NCBI GenBank assembly: GCA_016800925.1
Contig: JABCPU010000016.1
Span: 62,001-126,000 of the forward strand
From: Suillus spraguei
Taxonomy: Eukaryota > Basidiomycota > Agaricomycetes > Boletales > Suillaceae
Direction of reading: 5' to 3'
Length of the DNA: 64,000 bases
Shown piece after piece: positions 24,127-34,893 of this stretch. The position numbers and the translations under genes were made by a program. Under the pieces are notes generated by a model. It was not told the DNA's origin. It did not search any database and saw only the letters and a list, made by a program, of their open reading frames with translations. Positions within the stretch are counted from its first letter, which is position 1. Every line of letters starts with the position of its first letter.

Positions 24127-24463
24127 CCCTCATCCAAACACATCGACATCACATGACGTGACAGTATTGTGACATTTTGTGACATCGCCGTCGCCGTTGC
24201 ACTTGCCGCTGACTTGCCTATATACGTCACTTAACATATGTCCTCGATCTCTATCCTATCTACTTGCGAGCCCAAACCTGCTTCCACTAAGTCTTTCATT
24301 ATCGTCTCAGGCAACACTTGATGTCCACGGAACTTCTTCGATGCCCATGCTGCCTGCTTGCCATCAAGACCCTTTCTGTATGCATCCATAAATCTCAACG
24401 AACGGATTGAGAAGCTAGTTGTATAGTGTTAGTATGACTCAATATTCATGTGTTTGGATGATG
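24127..24463. mobile_element. Short element with inverted ends
   Basis: CATCCAAACACAT at about 24131 is exactly inverted as ATGTGTTTGGATG near 24449, and the identity extends outwards with two mismatches to about 17 bp. The 0.34 kb between has no ORF. It lies inside the 825-bp insert that is absent from duplication unit I. A small non-autonomous DNA transposon is likely; a target-site duplication was not clear. Confidence 0.45.
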
Positions 24464-24765
24464 GTGGATTTGTTGGATAGCTTCCAGGGAAGGGTGCTAT
24501 CTATAATAACAGTGGATGTTAATACATCACTGACCGAAGATTGAATTAAATTTCCTTCACATTTTCTTTACTTGCACTAGTCAGTTTTCTTCTCTTCTGG
24601 CTTCTATGATTATAGCCACCCAAATTTTCAATTTGTGAGGGTCTTTTGCGAGGCATAACAGTTACAATTCGTGAACTTCACAATGAATGCGGCAGTATGT
24701 ACTATTAGTACTTACTTTGCCATTGTCACGCTGCACAGCCACAATATAAGCCTGAAAGTTCAGTA

Positions 24766-24897
24766 AAAAGCCTACTACTCATTCAGAAATGCGAATCAAA
24801 AAAAATCTGTTCCAGTCAATTGTCCGCACACTTGGTACAAACAATCCACTGAAACAGATTTTCTTGATTCGCATTTTTGAATGAGTAGTAGGCTTTT
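24766..24897. mobile_element. Palindromic MITE flanked by TA
   Basis: A 132-bp element. The left end AAAAGCCTACTACTCATTC is inverted at the right end as GAATGAGTAGTAGGCTTTT, and the inverted arms extend to about 45 bp with a few mismatches (GCGAATCAA... and TTGATTCGC...). It is bordered on both sides by TA, the target duplication typical of Tc1/mariner-type insertions. No coding capacity. It sits within the insert that distinguishes duplication unit II from unit I. Confidence 0.7.
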
Positions 24898-25960
24898 TAA
24901 CACAAATGTCACGAAAAGTCATGTGATCTAGATGTATTTGCATGAGGTCTATCTTAGTAGTTTAGTTTACCATCCGCTCCTGTAATTCTGACTATAGAGC
25001 AGGAGCCACCCTGTTGTGTATTCAAAGCTTTGTATTCTTACTATGAGTCCTTTCGTCCAAATTTCTTGGCAGTGAAAGAAAAGAACAAGTTTGGTGTGCA
25101 TTCCGCGATGAACGATTGTAACTCAGGTAACTACACCTTGCGTAACCGTTATATGAATTGATGCATGGAGCGCACTAGAATCTCAAAGTTAGAATACCGT
25201 AGAGGCTTCTCATGATCGATCAACACCGCCAGACATCCACCACCATCATTCTGTGACAATATTATGTAATTGTAACTTCAAGACACAAGCGCCCACAATT
25301 GAGTTCCAACCGATGAAACCACTCGCCATCGTCACAATCGCCTACTAGGAGCGTCTGGTACGATAATTTTGAATTTCACTGCGTGCTAGTATGCCTAAAA
25401 ATTGATACCTTATGAACAGCTCCCTTTCATAGCATAGCGATCAAGTTACTAGAAAGCGTAGACAGGTACTATGTACGATTAACTTATACCACCGGTCACA
25501 TACTTGTATCGCTCTGCCAGACTTGATATCATATTGACTCCGACATCTTTCAGCTGTTCAAATACGCTGTCATGTTACCTCACGTTATCAAGACGCTTCA
25601 TGGGCACTTGCGTAATGCGTATTTCTATACCTGCCATTAGCCCAATCCACCTGCAGGCGGACAATCGGTAATTCATATTTTGCGAGAAAAAATAATTGTA
25701 ATATGCCACCACAGGGCCTTCCACAAACCCTGGATAGGAAAAGTGCAACCGGTGCGTGCGACTTATACAGCTTGGTAGGTTGGCATGTCTTCTAGCGCCA
25801 ATGTACGAAATACCGAAGGCGCAAAAGTTGTCACCTTGTTGTTTTTGGCATCGGGGAGATGTAAAGCCGTAATGTCCTTGCCAATGATCAAATTCGTCTA
25901 GTTGCCAGTCGCCTTTGCTTGTGTTTACAGCTCCAGCATGATAAGTTACGAATATTCCAC
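24898..25960. other. Spacer and upstream block of dsRBM gene B2
   Basis: Resumes the duplication at about 24949 (TTAGTAGTTTAGTTTACCATC, matching 19080) and from about 25260 carries the conserved block found upstream of all B genes. No gene. Confidence 0.5.
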
Positions 25961-26055
25961 AGATATAAAGGAAGAGATATGATACAGCTCATTATCCGAC
26001 AAGTCCTACACATTTTTTGTCATATACAACACTTGTACCCAAAATTCCAGCGGCG

Positions 26056-26418
26056 ATGCCTAGCAATGATCGTACGTTCTCCAGACTGTCATTTCTTCGA
26101 CATGCAGGACGTGTTCGCTCATTGACCTCCAGACTCCCGCATGAGGTTGAACAATGAATTACAGAAGATTTATGGTCCCTCTGCATCTGACCATGTCAGG
26201 TGGGAAATCTATTCGCAAGGCCCTGCCAACGATTTAACATGGCATGCGACCCTCTTCAGTAAGGTTGACCCCTGGGGAGTCAAAGATGTGTACACTAACT
26301 AATACGTCATACAGTTGATGATATGAACTATGGTCACGCTTCATCCCGGACTAAAGGTGGTGCTCAAGACGAGGCCGCGGACATCGCATGTGACAACCTC
26401 AAACGTGCAAGGTCCTGA
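26056..26418 (+). CDS. Single-domain dsRBM-like protein B2
   Basis: Exons 26056-26071, 26133-26258 and 26315-26418 give 81 residues starting MPSNDHSRMRLNNELQKIYG. A TATA box lies 92 nt upstream at 25964. Fold segments are VRWEIYSQGP, DLTWHATLF, DDMNYGHASS and helix 2 RTKGGAQDEAADIACDNL. Like B1 it lacks the second helix-2 lysine. The aromatic NNPTW of A and B1 is changed to NDLTW, a change shared by the later copies at 31901 and 34894, suggesting those derive from B2 rather than from B1. Confidence 0.7.
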
Positions 26419-26618
26419 TGAGCTGTGGAAATCAAGCATGACAACTACAATACATGTGTGCCCTGCCATTCATACAATTTCGTTATCATACAGTCGTGAT
26501 ACTTATAACGCTGACCGTACCAGGAGTACACCTGTTGTGAGTCAATAGATATAGATCTCCTATCTTCCGTGTTATGTTGATGTCATGGCCTGTCGTGCTT
26601 CGACGTCGACGATGCCCA

Positions 26619-28142
26619 TTATCTTCTCCCGAGTCCACTCACCGACCATGCCATCCTTGCCTGCATGAAGCCGAGCTTTCCGCCGAGCCACATCACCCAG
26701 TCCCGCACAGTAGTAGCAGAGATTGGGAACAACCACGATATCTTCTTATCTTGCATCCCAAAAAATGAAAGCAAGTTCTTACTAAATGCTATCACTTCTA
26801 GAGCACGTTCACGCCTCTCCTCTGCAAATTCACGCAAAATATAATCAGCGTCAATGCTAGAGGGCTGCGAAGCAGACGCGTTTATATGCTTTATGAGAGC
26901 ATCTCCGAGAAATATTGCATCACGGATGCCAAAGTTCATGCCCTGGCCACCGGCGGGAGATTGGATGTGCGCCGCCGCATCTCCAATGAGAAGGATGATA
27001 CCACCGCGTTCCGTGCTGGAGTCATCAGCCGTTACTGTAGCATCCTAAAGCTCGTCTCCACCAAGCCGAGTGAACACCTTATCGGCGATGGCGGACTGCG
27101 TCCGGGACTGAGTTGACCATATAACCTCCTTGATGCGTACCGGCGTGGAGTTGGGATTAACTGAAGCGTCTGATGAGAGGGATGTGGGCCCGAATCGATC
27201 AACGAGGTTCTGCAAATATTCCTTGCTTGGTAAATGCGAATCTCCCCGTCCACCAGCGGGACAGCTGCGCCAATACGGCATATTTGACCCTTGACTTCCT
27301 GCCCCTTCTTGGCGAGTAAGTCATTGAACGAGTTCGGAATAGGTGAGGAAAGGAAGAAACTCTCGGGCGACATCGTACTCAAAAACTCCATGCCACTGTT
27401 GTCTCTGCCTTCATAGACGACATCCGCAAAGACCATTTGAGTCAGCTTGGTAACTATATCACCCTTCTCGCCATTCTTGGGGTCTCTAAAACCGATACCC
27501 CCATCCGACGAACCTGTCAGCGAAAATAAATAGTTTAAACTTGTAAAAGTGACACGAGATGGGACTTACAACAGAATGAGCGCCATCTGCACCGATGACA
27601 TACCTTGCAGTGATGGTCTTTCCATCTTCGAATGTGACATCAGTGAGATCGGCATCATTCTCGTTCGTTTTCAGGACGCGACTTTGCATGGCCAGTGGAC
27701 TGTCATGCCATAGTTTTTGAACTTCTCGCAAAAAATATGCTCGGTAAGATTCTGTGGGATGATAAGGGCATACGGGTGACGGGTGTGCTTATCAAGAGAC
27801 GAAAAGTTGGTGGAAACAAGCGTTGACGAGCGGTTTCCAATATTGATGCTCCTTGCTTTGATTCCCTTGGCTACAATTTCTTCCCCGCAATCTATGGTAT
27901 CCAGCGCCTAAATCAAGACAAGTGTGGATCATGACCGAGAGTTGTGATGCATGTCGTACCTCTAATGTCGCGGCATGAACGACCAGAGCGTGCGAGGTAT
28001 TCTCGCCTGGCTCGATAGCATCCACAACGACAAAATCCCTAAAGCCATGATGAAGGAGAAAAAGTGCAGCAACGAGACCAGAGGGTCCTGCGCCAACGAT
28101 CAAGACAGTTGTCCTGTTTGGCATACTAGTCACGTCGGTCAT
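26619..28142 (-). pseudogene. FAD-dependent aromatic-ring monooxygenase pseudogene, copy 2
   Basis: Starts MTDVTSMPNRTTVLIVGAGP at 28142, with an intact Rossmann fingerprint. A GT-AG intron follows ATLE and is followed by ALDTIDCGEEIVAKGIK. Further on are YVIGADGAHSV, a second intron, and an intact GDAAAHIQSPAGGQGMNF motif. Disablements relative to copy 1: a 1-nt loss in the codons after VRRM near 27505, a 1-nt loss in the LVDGEIPHLPSK region near 27240, and an in-frame TAG replacing CAG in the GDELxDATV region near 27050. It is less eroded than copy 1 and its breaks fall at different places. The ancestral enzyme would have been an NAD(P)H- and FAD-dependent phenol-type hydroxylase. Confidence 0.85.
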
Positions 28143-28182
28143 ACTGTGTAGAATGAGAGGGGGATCGTAGTGCAGATACAGT

Positions 28183-30885
28183 TGGACGATAGGTTACGGT
28201 TCGATTTGCCGATATGCCGCAACTTATTTTGAAGTCCGACCATGTTTGTTGACTTTTGGTATGCACTTATCACGCTATGGTCCTGTCACATGAATCACAA
28301 ATCAGTTCTATGCCAGTCTGCGGCGACTCTGCGGGCCGTGCTCACTGAGGTAGATCCCCAGCTGCTGGCGAGCATTACTATTAATATCACAACATTAGTG
28401 GCGAATGAATCTATCCTTCGGATTCCTTCCCTGAGCTCACTGAGCAGCCCTTACCCTCCAGGATATGCGACTCACTCACAGCTGTTTGTACGGTGATACT
28501 GTTCAAGCCAACCGTTGCTGTGAGTCATACCAGGCTGCGCAGTGCTTTATTCCCGCTATGACAGTAGTTGGCATTGTGTTTCTCTCTGCGTATGTTGATC
28601 TTAATCGTCGACTGTGCCTTATGTTTCAAGTCATGGACCCTTCACTGATATTCCTACTGTTATTTATGCTTACGATGAGTCGAAATTTCTCCGTGCTATT
28701 GTCTTTTCTGCAAGACTGCATTGTGCTGCGTTTTGTTTCCAATCATAATGGGGTCACCGTGGAGTTGACATCTGGTCCTGCGCGCATTCCAACTATCGAC
28801 AGCTGGTATAATTCTTAACAGACATTTCGACCAGTCTATCTAGCCTGAAGTATATTCCCACTGTCTTTTCTCCTTCTGCCGCATCCCATATGGCTTTGAG
28901 ACAGCATGACAATCATGTATGGTCTCATTACGACGATCAATATTATCACGACGGCTTGCAAACTCTGTCCGTATCTGTACTGACCCTTGTTGCCCCCGTT
29001 GTATGCAGAAGAGAGCAGAGATTCGTACGAAGACTGCTGCTCTATGGAAAGCCAGACCACCGTGCTCTACTTCCAAGGCTTCCACTTCTCAGAACCTCCC
29101 TAGTAAGGTAAGTGCTTGCATTGGTTTCCGAACACCCTGCGCTAATGTGTCATGTAGTTTATTCCCGCCACCACAAGGGAGTGGTTTATATCGTGTTTTA
29201 CCACTGGGACATCATTCAAATCGATTGTCTTCCTGCGTCTGTTGCTCTTGTTCTTGAATGGTATTCTTCTCTCGTCTTCTTCGATTACTCATTCGCTCAG
29301 CCATTTGGGCCAAGTTCGCGTTTCGCTGAAATCCCCATGGCCTCAGTGATTTATTGCCGTGCTCTTACTACCGATGTCGAGTTCGAGGTCGCGTGAGGTC
29401 TCGATGTTATGTTTGGGATGAACTGCATTGCTGCGTGGCCACCGTTTTGTGGGAAGATGAGACTCCCGTCTCCAATCCTCCATGTCTGGCCTTCAAGGTG
29501 GTGACAGTGTTTCACTGTCCTCGGTTTCTAGTATCTGCTCATTCCCTTCTGTGTTTACAGAAACTCCGTGTATACTTAGTGGTAATGTCAATCACATTGA
29601 ACTTGCTGCTAATGATGGGTTATTTTAGTCTTCGTTCTCGTCGGGGCAATTCTATTGTCTCGTAGACGTTCAGGCTCGAACTTTACTGTCCATGTCATCT
29701 TTTCGGGCAGTGTCAATCAGGGGCCCCATAGGTTTTCAACTTAGGATGAGTCGTCAAGTGGGAGTTAAAGACTTTAGCCTGGCTAGTGTGGTTACCACAA
29801 CAGAATCGAAATCTGTTTCTCTTGGACTTCACAGGTTCGAAACCTGCTGAACTACAGTTTTTTTCTATCAGAACGCACTTTGACATTCATTCATGGACGG
29901 TTTCTTCAGAAGTTCATCGCAACTGGTCTTAGTCAGGTGGTTGCCCCGACAGAATCAAAATCTGTTTCTCTTGGACTGTGCAGGTTCGAAACCTGCCGAC
30001 GACAAGGTTTTTTCTATCGGAACACACCTTGATATTCACCCGTGATGGTCTCTCTGGCTGTTCATTATAACTAGTCTTAGCCTGATGGTTACCATAACAG
30101 AATCAAAATCTGTTTCTCTTTCCTGTGCAGGTTCAAAACCTGCTGATGACAGCATTTTTTAAATCAAAGTTGGAACACACCTTGACATCCACTCATGGAT
30201 GGTTTCCTTGAAGGTCCATCTTAACTGGTCTTAGCCCCTGTGCAAATTGTTGATGCAACATTAATATTTATTCCATGGTGAGTCGTGCCTTCGGACACGT
30301 TCGAAACACTGATTATATTGCGCTCTGCGTAAACCCCCTCCTCTGAGTCCTCTCACTGCCTTGATTGCAGTAGATCGCGTAGCCGGTGAAGCTTCCTTGG
30401 CGTTACACTGCCTTGGATATCTATGAACTGACTCGCAAACTTCAAACTCAGCCTCCGTTGGTTGTTTCTTCGTGTATTCCTGCCTTCAAGGGTTCGTACA
30501 TTGATAGGTTCTCGGTCAAGTCGCAAGGCCTGCAGGCTCTGAGCTTCACAATTCTTTGTCTGTGGGACAAGTGTATTGGTTAATAACGTGCTCATGCTGC
30601 TTCCCTTTGCCAACGTAACTGAACTGACAGCGAGATTTTATATCGTGTGACCCGCGTCTAAGATACTTATGTCTTATGCACGAATCTTTGAAGCCGTGCC
30701 GGAATTCATCACTATGCACACGGAGCTTTGGGGTGGGGGATTGGCGCGAGTCCGACCATTACCGTAGTGGTAAGTAACCGCACTTGTGACTTTTTGTGAC
30801 ACAAAATTATATTCAAACAACAAACATTGATCGGACTTCAAAATACGTCGCGGAATCGGCAAATCGAACCGTAACCTATCGTCCA
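28183..30885. mobile_element. 2.7-kb element with about 68-bp terminal inverted repeats
   Basis: TGGACGATAGGTTACGGTTC at 28183 is inverted at the right end (GAACCGTAACCTATCGTCCA, ending 30885). The inverted match extends inwards to 28250 and 30819, about 68 bp with a few mismatches. Duplication unit I retains the uninterrupted sequence (AGTTGG then TTTTATGCTGCC at 22361-22378), so this is an insertion into unit II. The interior has no transposase I recognise. Plus-strand open frames at 28242-29665 (about 80-115 codons each, some hydrophobic) show no domain. It carries the tandem tRNA-like array at 29778-30237. Target duplication is not clean. Confidence 0.65.
29778..30237 (+). repeat. Tandem array of tRNA-Leu/Ser-like units
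   Basis: Three units with a period of 148-149 bp, plus part of a fourth. Each unit has an anticodon-type hairpin ACAGA-(7-nt loop)-TCTGT, a long variable region, and a perfect T-arm (CAGGTTCGAAACCTG, one G-to-A change in unit 3), followed by a T-rich run resembling a Pol III terminator. The loop reads anticodon CGA (Ser) in unit 1 and CAA (Leu) in units 2 and 3; the variable region is class II in length. Acceptor strands pair only partly (5 of 7 in unit 2) and D-arms are degenerate. These are tRNA-derived tandem repeats or tRNA-like ncRNAs rather than standard tRNA genes. Confidence 0.6.
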
Positions 30886-31810
30886 CCATATGGCTTTTAT
30901 GCTGCCCAGCGGCCGAACGGATACGAATCGTATAAGAGCAGCGCCGCATCAGGCCCCCGATTCGAAAGCCGCTGAGCACTGAAATGCGGCCATGTGAAGT
31001 AATGTCAACTTTAGGTTACTGGCACAATATTATGTAATTCCCACACCCACGGGTCCGTTTGCAGAGAAATATGGCCCTTCCACTAGTAAAGTGGAGTCGG
31101 GAAGGTTTCTCGGAACACTAAAGCACGTCTGGCTTTCCATACTATGTCACCCCCTACAACCGCGTGCCTATTGTTAACACGCCTTTCTTAGCAGTGTTAT
31201 TAACACTTTGTCGCACCCTAATGTACGATTAAGTACCACCACTGTTTACATGTTTCAGATTCTTCTATCGTTCTACCAACTCGATAAGACATCGTCTTTC
31301 AGCTGTTCAAATACGTTACCATTTTGCCTTACTTAACATCATGATCAAGGTGCTTCATGGGTACACCCGTGTGATGCACGTCTTTACACCTGCCATCAGC
31401 CCAATCCACCTGCGGACGGACAATCGGTAACTTATATTTTGCGATAAACCGTTGTAACCTTCCACTGTAGGGTCTTCGAAAAGCACTGGATGGGAAAAGT
31501 GGAGCCAACTTGTTTATCTACACAGCTTGGCAGGTTGGCGTGTCTTCTAGCGCCAATGTACGAAATCCAGAAGGCGCAAAAAGCTGGCATTTGGCAGCGT
31601 CTACCAATGATATTAAGCGATCTTCCAGATCCGTCACTTTTCACCTGGATATGATCGATTGATCGGCAGCGTGTCCTCCACCTCTACCACCGTCGTCTTC
31701 GGCATCGGGGAAATGTGAAGCCGCGATGACCTTGCCAATGACCAAATTCATCTGGCTGCCCTTGCTTGCGTTTGTGGCTCTAGCTCGATGAGTTATGTAT
31801 ATTCCGCAGA
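30886..31810. other. Right flank of unit II and upstream block of dsRBM gene B3
   Basis: 30891-31040 continues unit II (compare 22367-22560). From about 31215 the block conserved upstream of B genes begins again. No gene; the minus-strand frame at 31432-31644 is not maintained in the other copies. Confidence 0.5.
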
Positions 31811-31900
31811 TATAAAGCAAGATACATGATGCAGCTCATTATCCAACAAGTCCTACACATTTTCTGTCATATACAACACTCGTATCGTACCCAAATAGTA

Positions 31901-32302
31901 ATGCCTAGCAAAGCTCCTACCAGGATTCCAGCAGTGATGCCTACTAGCAAAGCCCGTACGTCCTCTAGTCATTTGTCTGATATGCAGGATGTGTTCGCTC
32001 ATTGACCTCCAGACCCCCGCACGAGGTTGAACAACGAGTTACAGAAGATTTATGGTCCCTCTGGACCTTCCCGTGTCAAGTGGGAGATCTATTCGCAAGG
32101 CCCTGCCAACGATTTAACATGGCATGCAACCATCTACAGTAAGGTTAACTTTCTAGGGGGTCAAATATGTGTACACTAACTAATACGTCATATAGTTAAT
32201 GACATGAACCACGGCTACGCTTCATCCCGGATTAAAGGTGATGCTCAAGACGAGGCAGCGGACATCGCATGTGACAACCTGATACGCGAAAGGTCCTGTT
32301 GA
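31901..32302 (+). CDS. Single-domain dsRBM-like protein B3
   Basis: Exons 31901-31955, 32013-32138 and 32196-32302 give 95 residues. The first ATG (31901) is 90 nt after the TATA box, the spacing seen in other copies. A short duplication (CCAGCAGTGATGCC region) added 36 nt and a second in-frame ATG at 31937, lengthening the N-terminus by 12 residues. Downstream the protein reads HPRTRLNNELQKIYGPSG, DLTWHATIY, NDMNHGYASSR and helix 2 IKGDAQDEAADIACDNL, then ends ERSC through loss of the original stop. Reading frame, introns and fold residues are intact. It is the only full copy with an altered first exon. Confidence 0.65.
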
Positions 32303-32524
32303 ACTGCGGCAATCAAGCATGATAACTCCAATACACATGTGCCATCATTTTGATCTTCTTCAGACATCTAGCCACTTCTATTATTCATACGGTTTCATTA
32401 TCACAGTCATAAATTATAATACTTACAATACTGACTATACTAGGAGTACGCCTGTTGTGAGTTATAGATATAGACCCCCTATCTTTCGTGTGACCTTGAT
32501 ATCATGGCTTGTCGCGCTTCGACG

Positions 32525-33317
32525 TAGTCCTTTGTGTCAGTAGCCCAGAGTACGGGCATAAATGGGTGGTGAGTAGAAGGGACCATTCAGTACGGGGTCT
32601 GCAACATGTCCCGAGCACTGGTACTTGTGCTTCCACTTAACTTCCACTTCCCTACGAGCCTTGACAAATCACTTCATATATCAATTTCATGATGGACGGT
32701 ACTTCCAACGGTGAACTATCGGAAGGCATCAGTAGACCGGAGCACTTAGGGGTAAGGCTATGAAGGCACGTGATGCGACGTGCACCTAAACTTCAGAGGA
32801 AAAGGCGGTGGCTACTTGTCCAACTCCCACTAGTCTGATCAATCTGATGCTCCGACTCTAAGGATAACCTGGTCGATGTCATACAGATATGCCAAATCTT
32901 TTATCCCATCTCTGTTATCTGCAATATTTTTGTTTGCATATTTTCCAACTTGAGGACAGTAGGCTACGTGATCCATCTCACGACTTACTTACCATATACT
33001 TCAAAGAATGCATCTTTCAGGCGAGCATATTCTAGCTCATTAGTGTATAAGCTGGCAGTCAAATGGAAGCGGGAGTCCCCAAGGCCCCGGATGATTCGCT
33101 TCTGAGGTGAGTACTAGGTTTTGATAAATTGATAGTGCCTCAAATGTACTGAATTGAAACGCCACGAATTGCAGCACTGTTGGTATGTGGCGTGGGGGGA
33201 AGATTGGCAGGACCGGACATGTGCATGAACGTTTGAACATTTGAATACCAAATTATAACCTATACTTATGCCTGTCGTTGCGTCGAGGAATTCCCTCGTC
33301 TACTATTGAAAACACTC
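32525..33317. other. Unrelated spacer after dsRBM gene B3
   Basis: Homology to the repeat unit stops at about 32524, exactly where units I and II enter the 3' end of the monooxygenase pseudogene, so the third unit lacks that gene. The spacer holds no gene I can support. Confidence 0.5.
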
Positions 33318-33440
33318 GCACACAAATTCCAGCGGTAAGGTATAGCATTGCAATGCTAATGACCATATGTTATGCACTCATTTGCTTATCACGCAGAATG
33401 TGCTTCCTCGTTGACCTCCAGGCTCCCGCACGAGGTTGAA
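33318..33440 (+). pseudogene. Truncated dsRBM-like pseudogene (B family)
   Basis: The leader (AACACTCG.AC.CAAATTCCAGC), first-exon relic, intron 1 and the start of exon 2 (CTCCCGCACGAGGTTGAA) can be aligned with other B genes. The donor GT of intron 1 is lost, and homology ends after about eight codons of exon 2, leaving no domain. It appears to be the remains of another tandem copy. Confidence 0.6.
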
Positions 33441-34802
33441 AAATACCGCCAGTGGACTGAGTCACTTAATTTCACGGCGGCCGAGCACAACGAGGTTTGC
33501 CACATATTCCTACCCTTGTGTCAGACAGTAGATCCTTGTTTGGGTCAGTTGTTCGACACATGCTTACTACAATTGTGCTTCCTGGTAATGAACTTATATA
33601 CATACTCTTAGTGGTCTTGTTACTCCATTCTGTAGTAATTGTATCGCTCCGTTTGATCGCGATAATGATTGCACCACGGGAATAGCTAGTGTACACTCAG
33701 CGATAGCCAACGAGTATAGAAAAAAGGTAAAAATATGCCAGGGGCAAGTACTGAACAATAAATATGACAGTAACGAAGCGAAGGTCGCGGTGTATGGTGT
33801 GACTACCGGCGCCCAGAAACAGGAGAAAAAGTAAAAGCGTCACTATAGTACCGGTGACAGAGAGAACGACGATATTAATGCGACGGCGTTAGACGGATAG
33901 GGAACTTGCGCGCGAGCGTGTACAGGGAAAGTGCGATATGATGCGAAAGGGCAAGTAGAAAGCTTTCAGTGGAGAAATGAAGTTAGAACACAAATTTTTC
34001 AATCAAAGTGAACGACATGTTCCAGAATTTTGAATCTTCTGAAGATCTAGGCCCACTAACACCACCAAACAATGAAGTGAACATGCATGTGTGGCTGCTG
34101 CCTGGCTTCATCGATGATCATCCACCACCACTGTGACAATCATAATATACACACGAACTTCGGATTTTACTGTTTACTACGCCTAAAAATTGATATCGTG
34201 ATCTTGTGAGCACCCTTTCATGGCAAGCATTGGCAGATAGGTACCGACGATAATATTACCACAGGTACCATCGCCGTGTCACATGTTTCAGACTCTCGAG
34301 TTCCAGGCAAGTTGATATGACATTGAGATCCCTCGGCCTTTCAGATACAGTGTCATGTTGCTTCATTTAACAACATGATATCAAGGCGCTTCATGCGTGA
34401 TGCACCTGCCAATAGCCCAATTCACCTGCGGACGGGCAATCGGTGATGCGAGAGACCGTTGTAATCTTCCACCATATGGCCAATTGAACCCTGGATAAGA
34501 AAGCGCAGCTAGTGCGTGCAACTTTTTTTAAACTATACAGCTTGGCAGGTTGGCGTGTCTTCTAGCGTCAATGTGCGAAATCCCGAAGGCGCAAAAGTCA
34601 GCATTGGGCAACGTCTGCCTATGATGATAAGCAACTTCCAGATTCGTCACTTTTTGGCCTGGATACGACCGGTAGTATCGAACGCGTGTCCTCTTGACAC
34701 TTCATTTCCTCCACCTCCACATCCGTCATCTCCGGCATCGGCGAAATGTGTGATGTTCTTGCGTTTACAACTTGGCTGGATGAGTTATACGCATTCCGCA
34801 GA
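33441..34802. other. Spacer and upstream block of dsRBM gene B4
   Basis: 33441-34080 is unrelated to the repeat units and contains no supported gene. From about 34130 it is again the conserved upstream block of B genes, somewhat shortened. Confidence 0.5.
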
Positions 34803-34893
34803 TATAAAGGAAGAGACATGATGAAGCTCATTATCCGACAAGTCCTACACTTTTTCTGTCATATATAACACTCGTAGCCAAATGCCAGCAGCG

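Larger units (their letters stand above)
22960..28182. repeat. Segmental duplication, unit II
   Basis: Second copy of 17905-22366, with dsRBM gene A2, dsRBM gene B2 and FAD-monooxygenase pseudogene copy 2 in the same order and orientation. It differs from unit I by an 825-bp insert at about 24122-24948 and by the 2.7-kb inverted-repeat element that interrupts its right flank at 28183. Confidence 0.8.

Noticed and set aside
29778..30237. Calling the three tRNA-like units functional tRNA-Ser and tRNA-Leu genes
   Set aside because: Acceptor stems have mismatches and D-arms lack the normal class II pattern; kept as tRNA-derived repeats.
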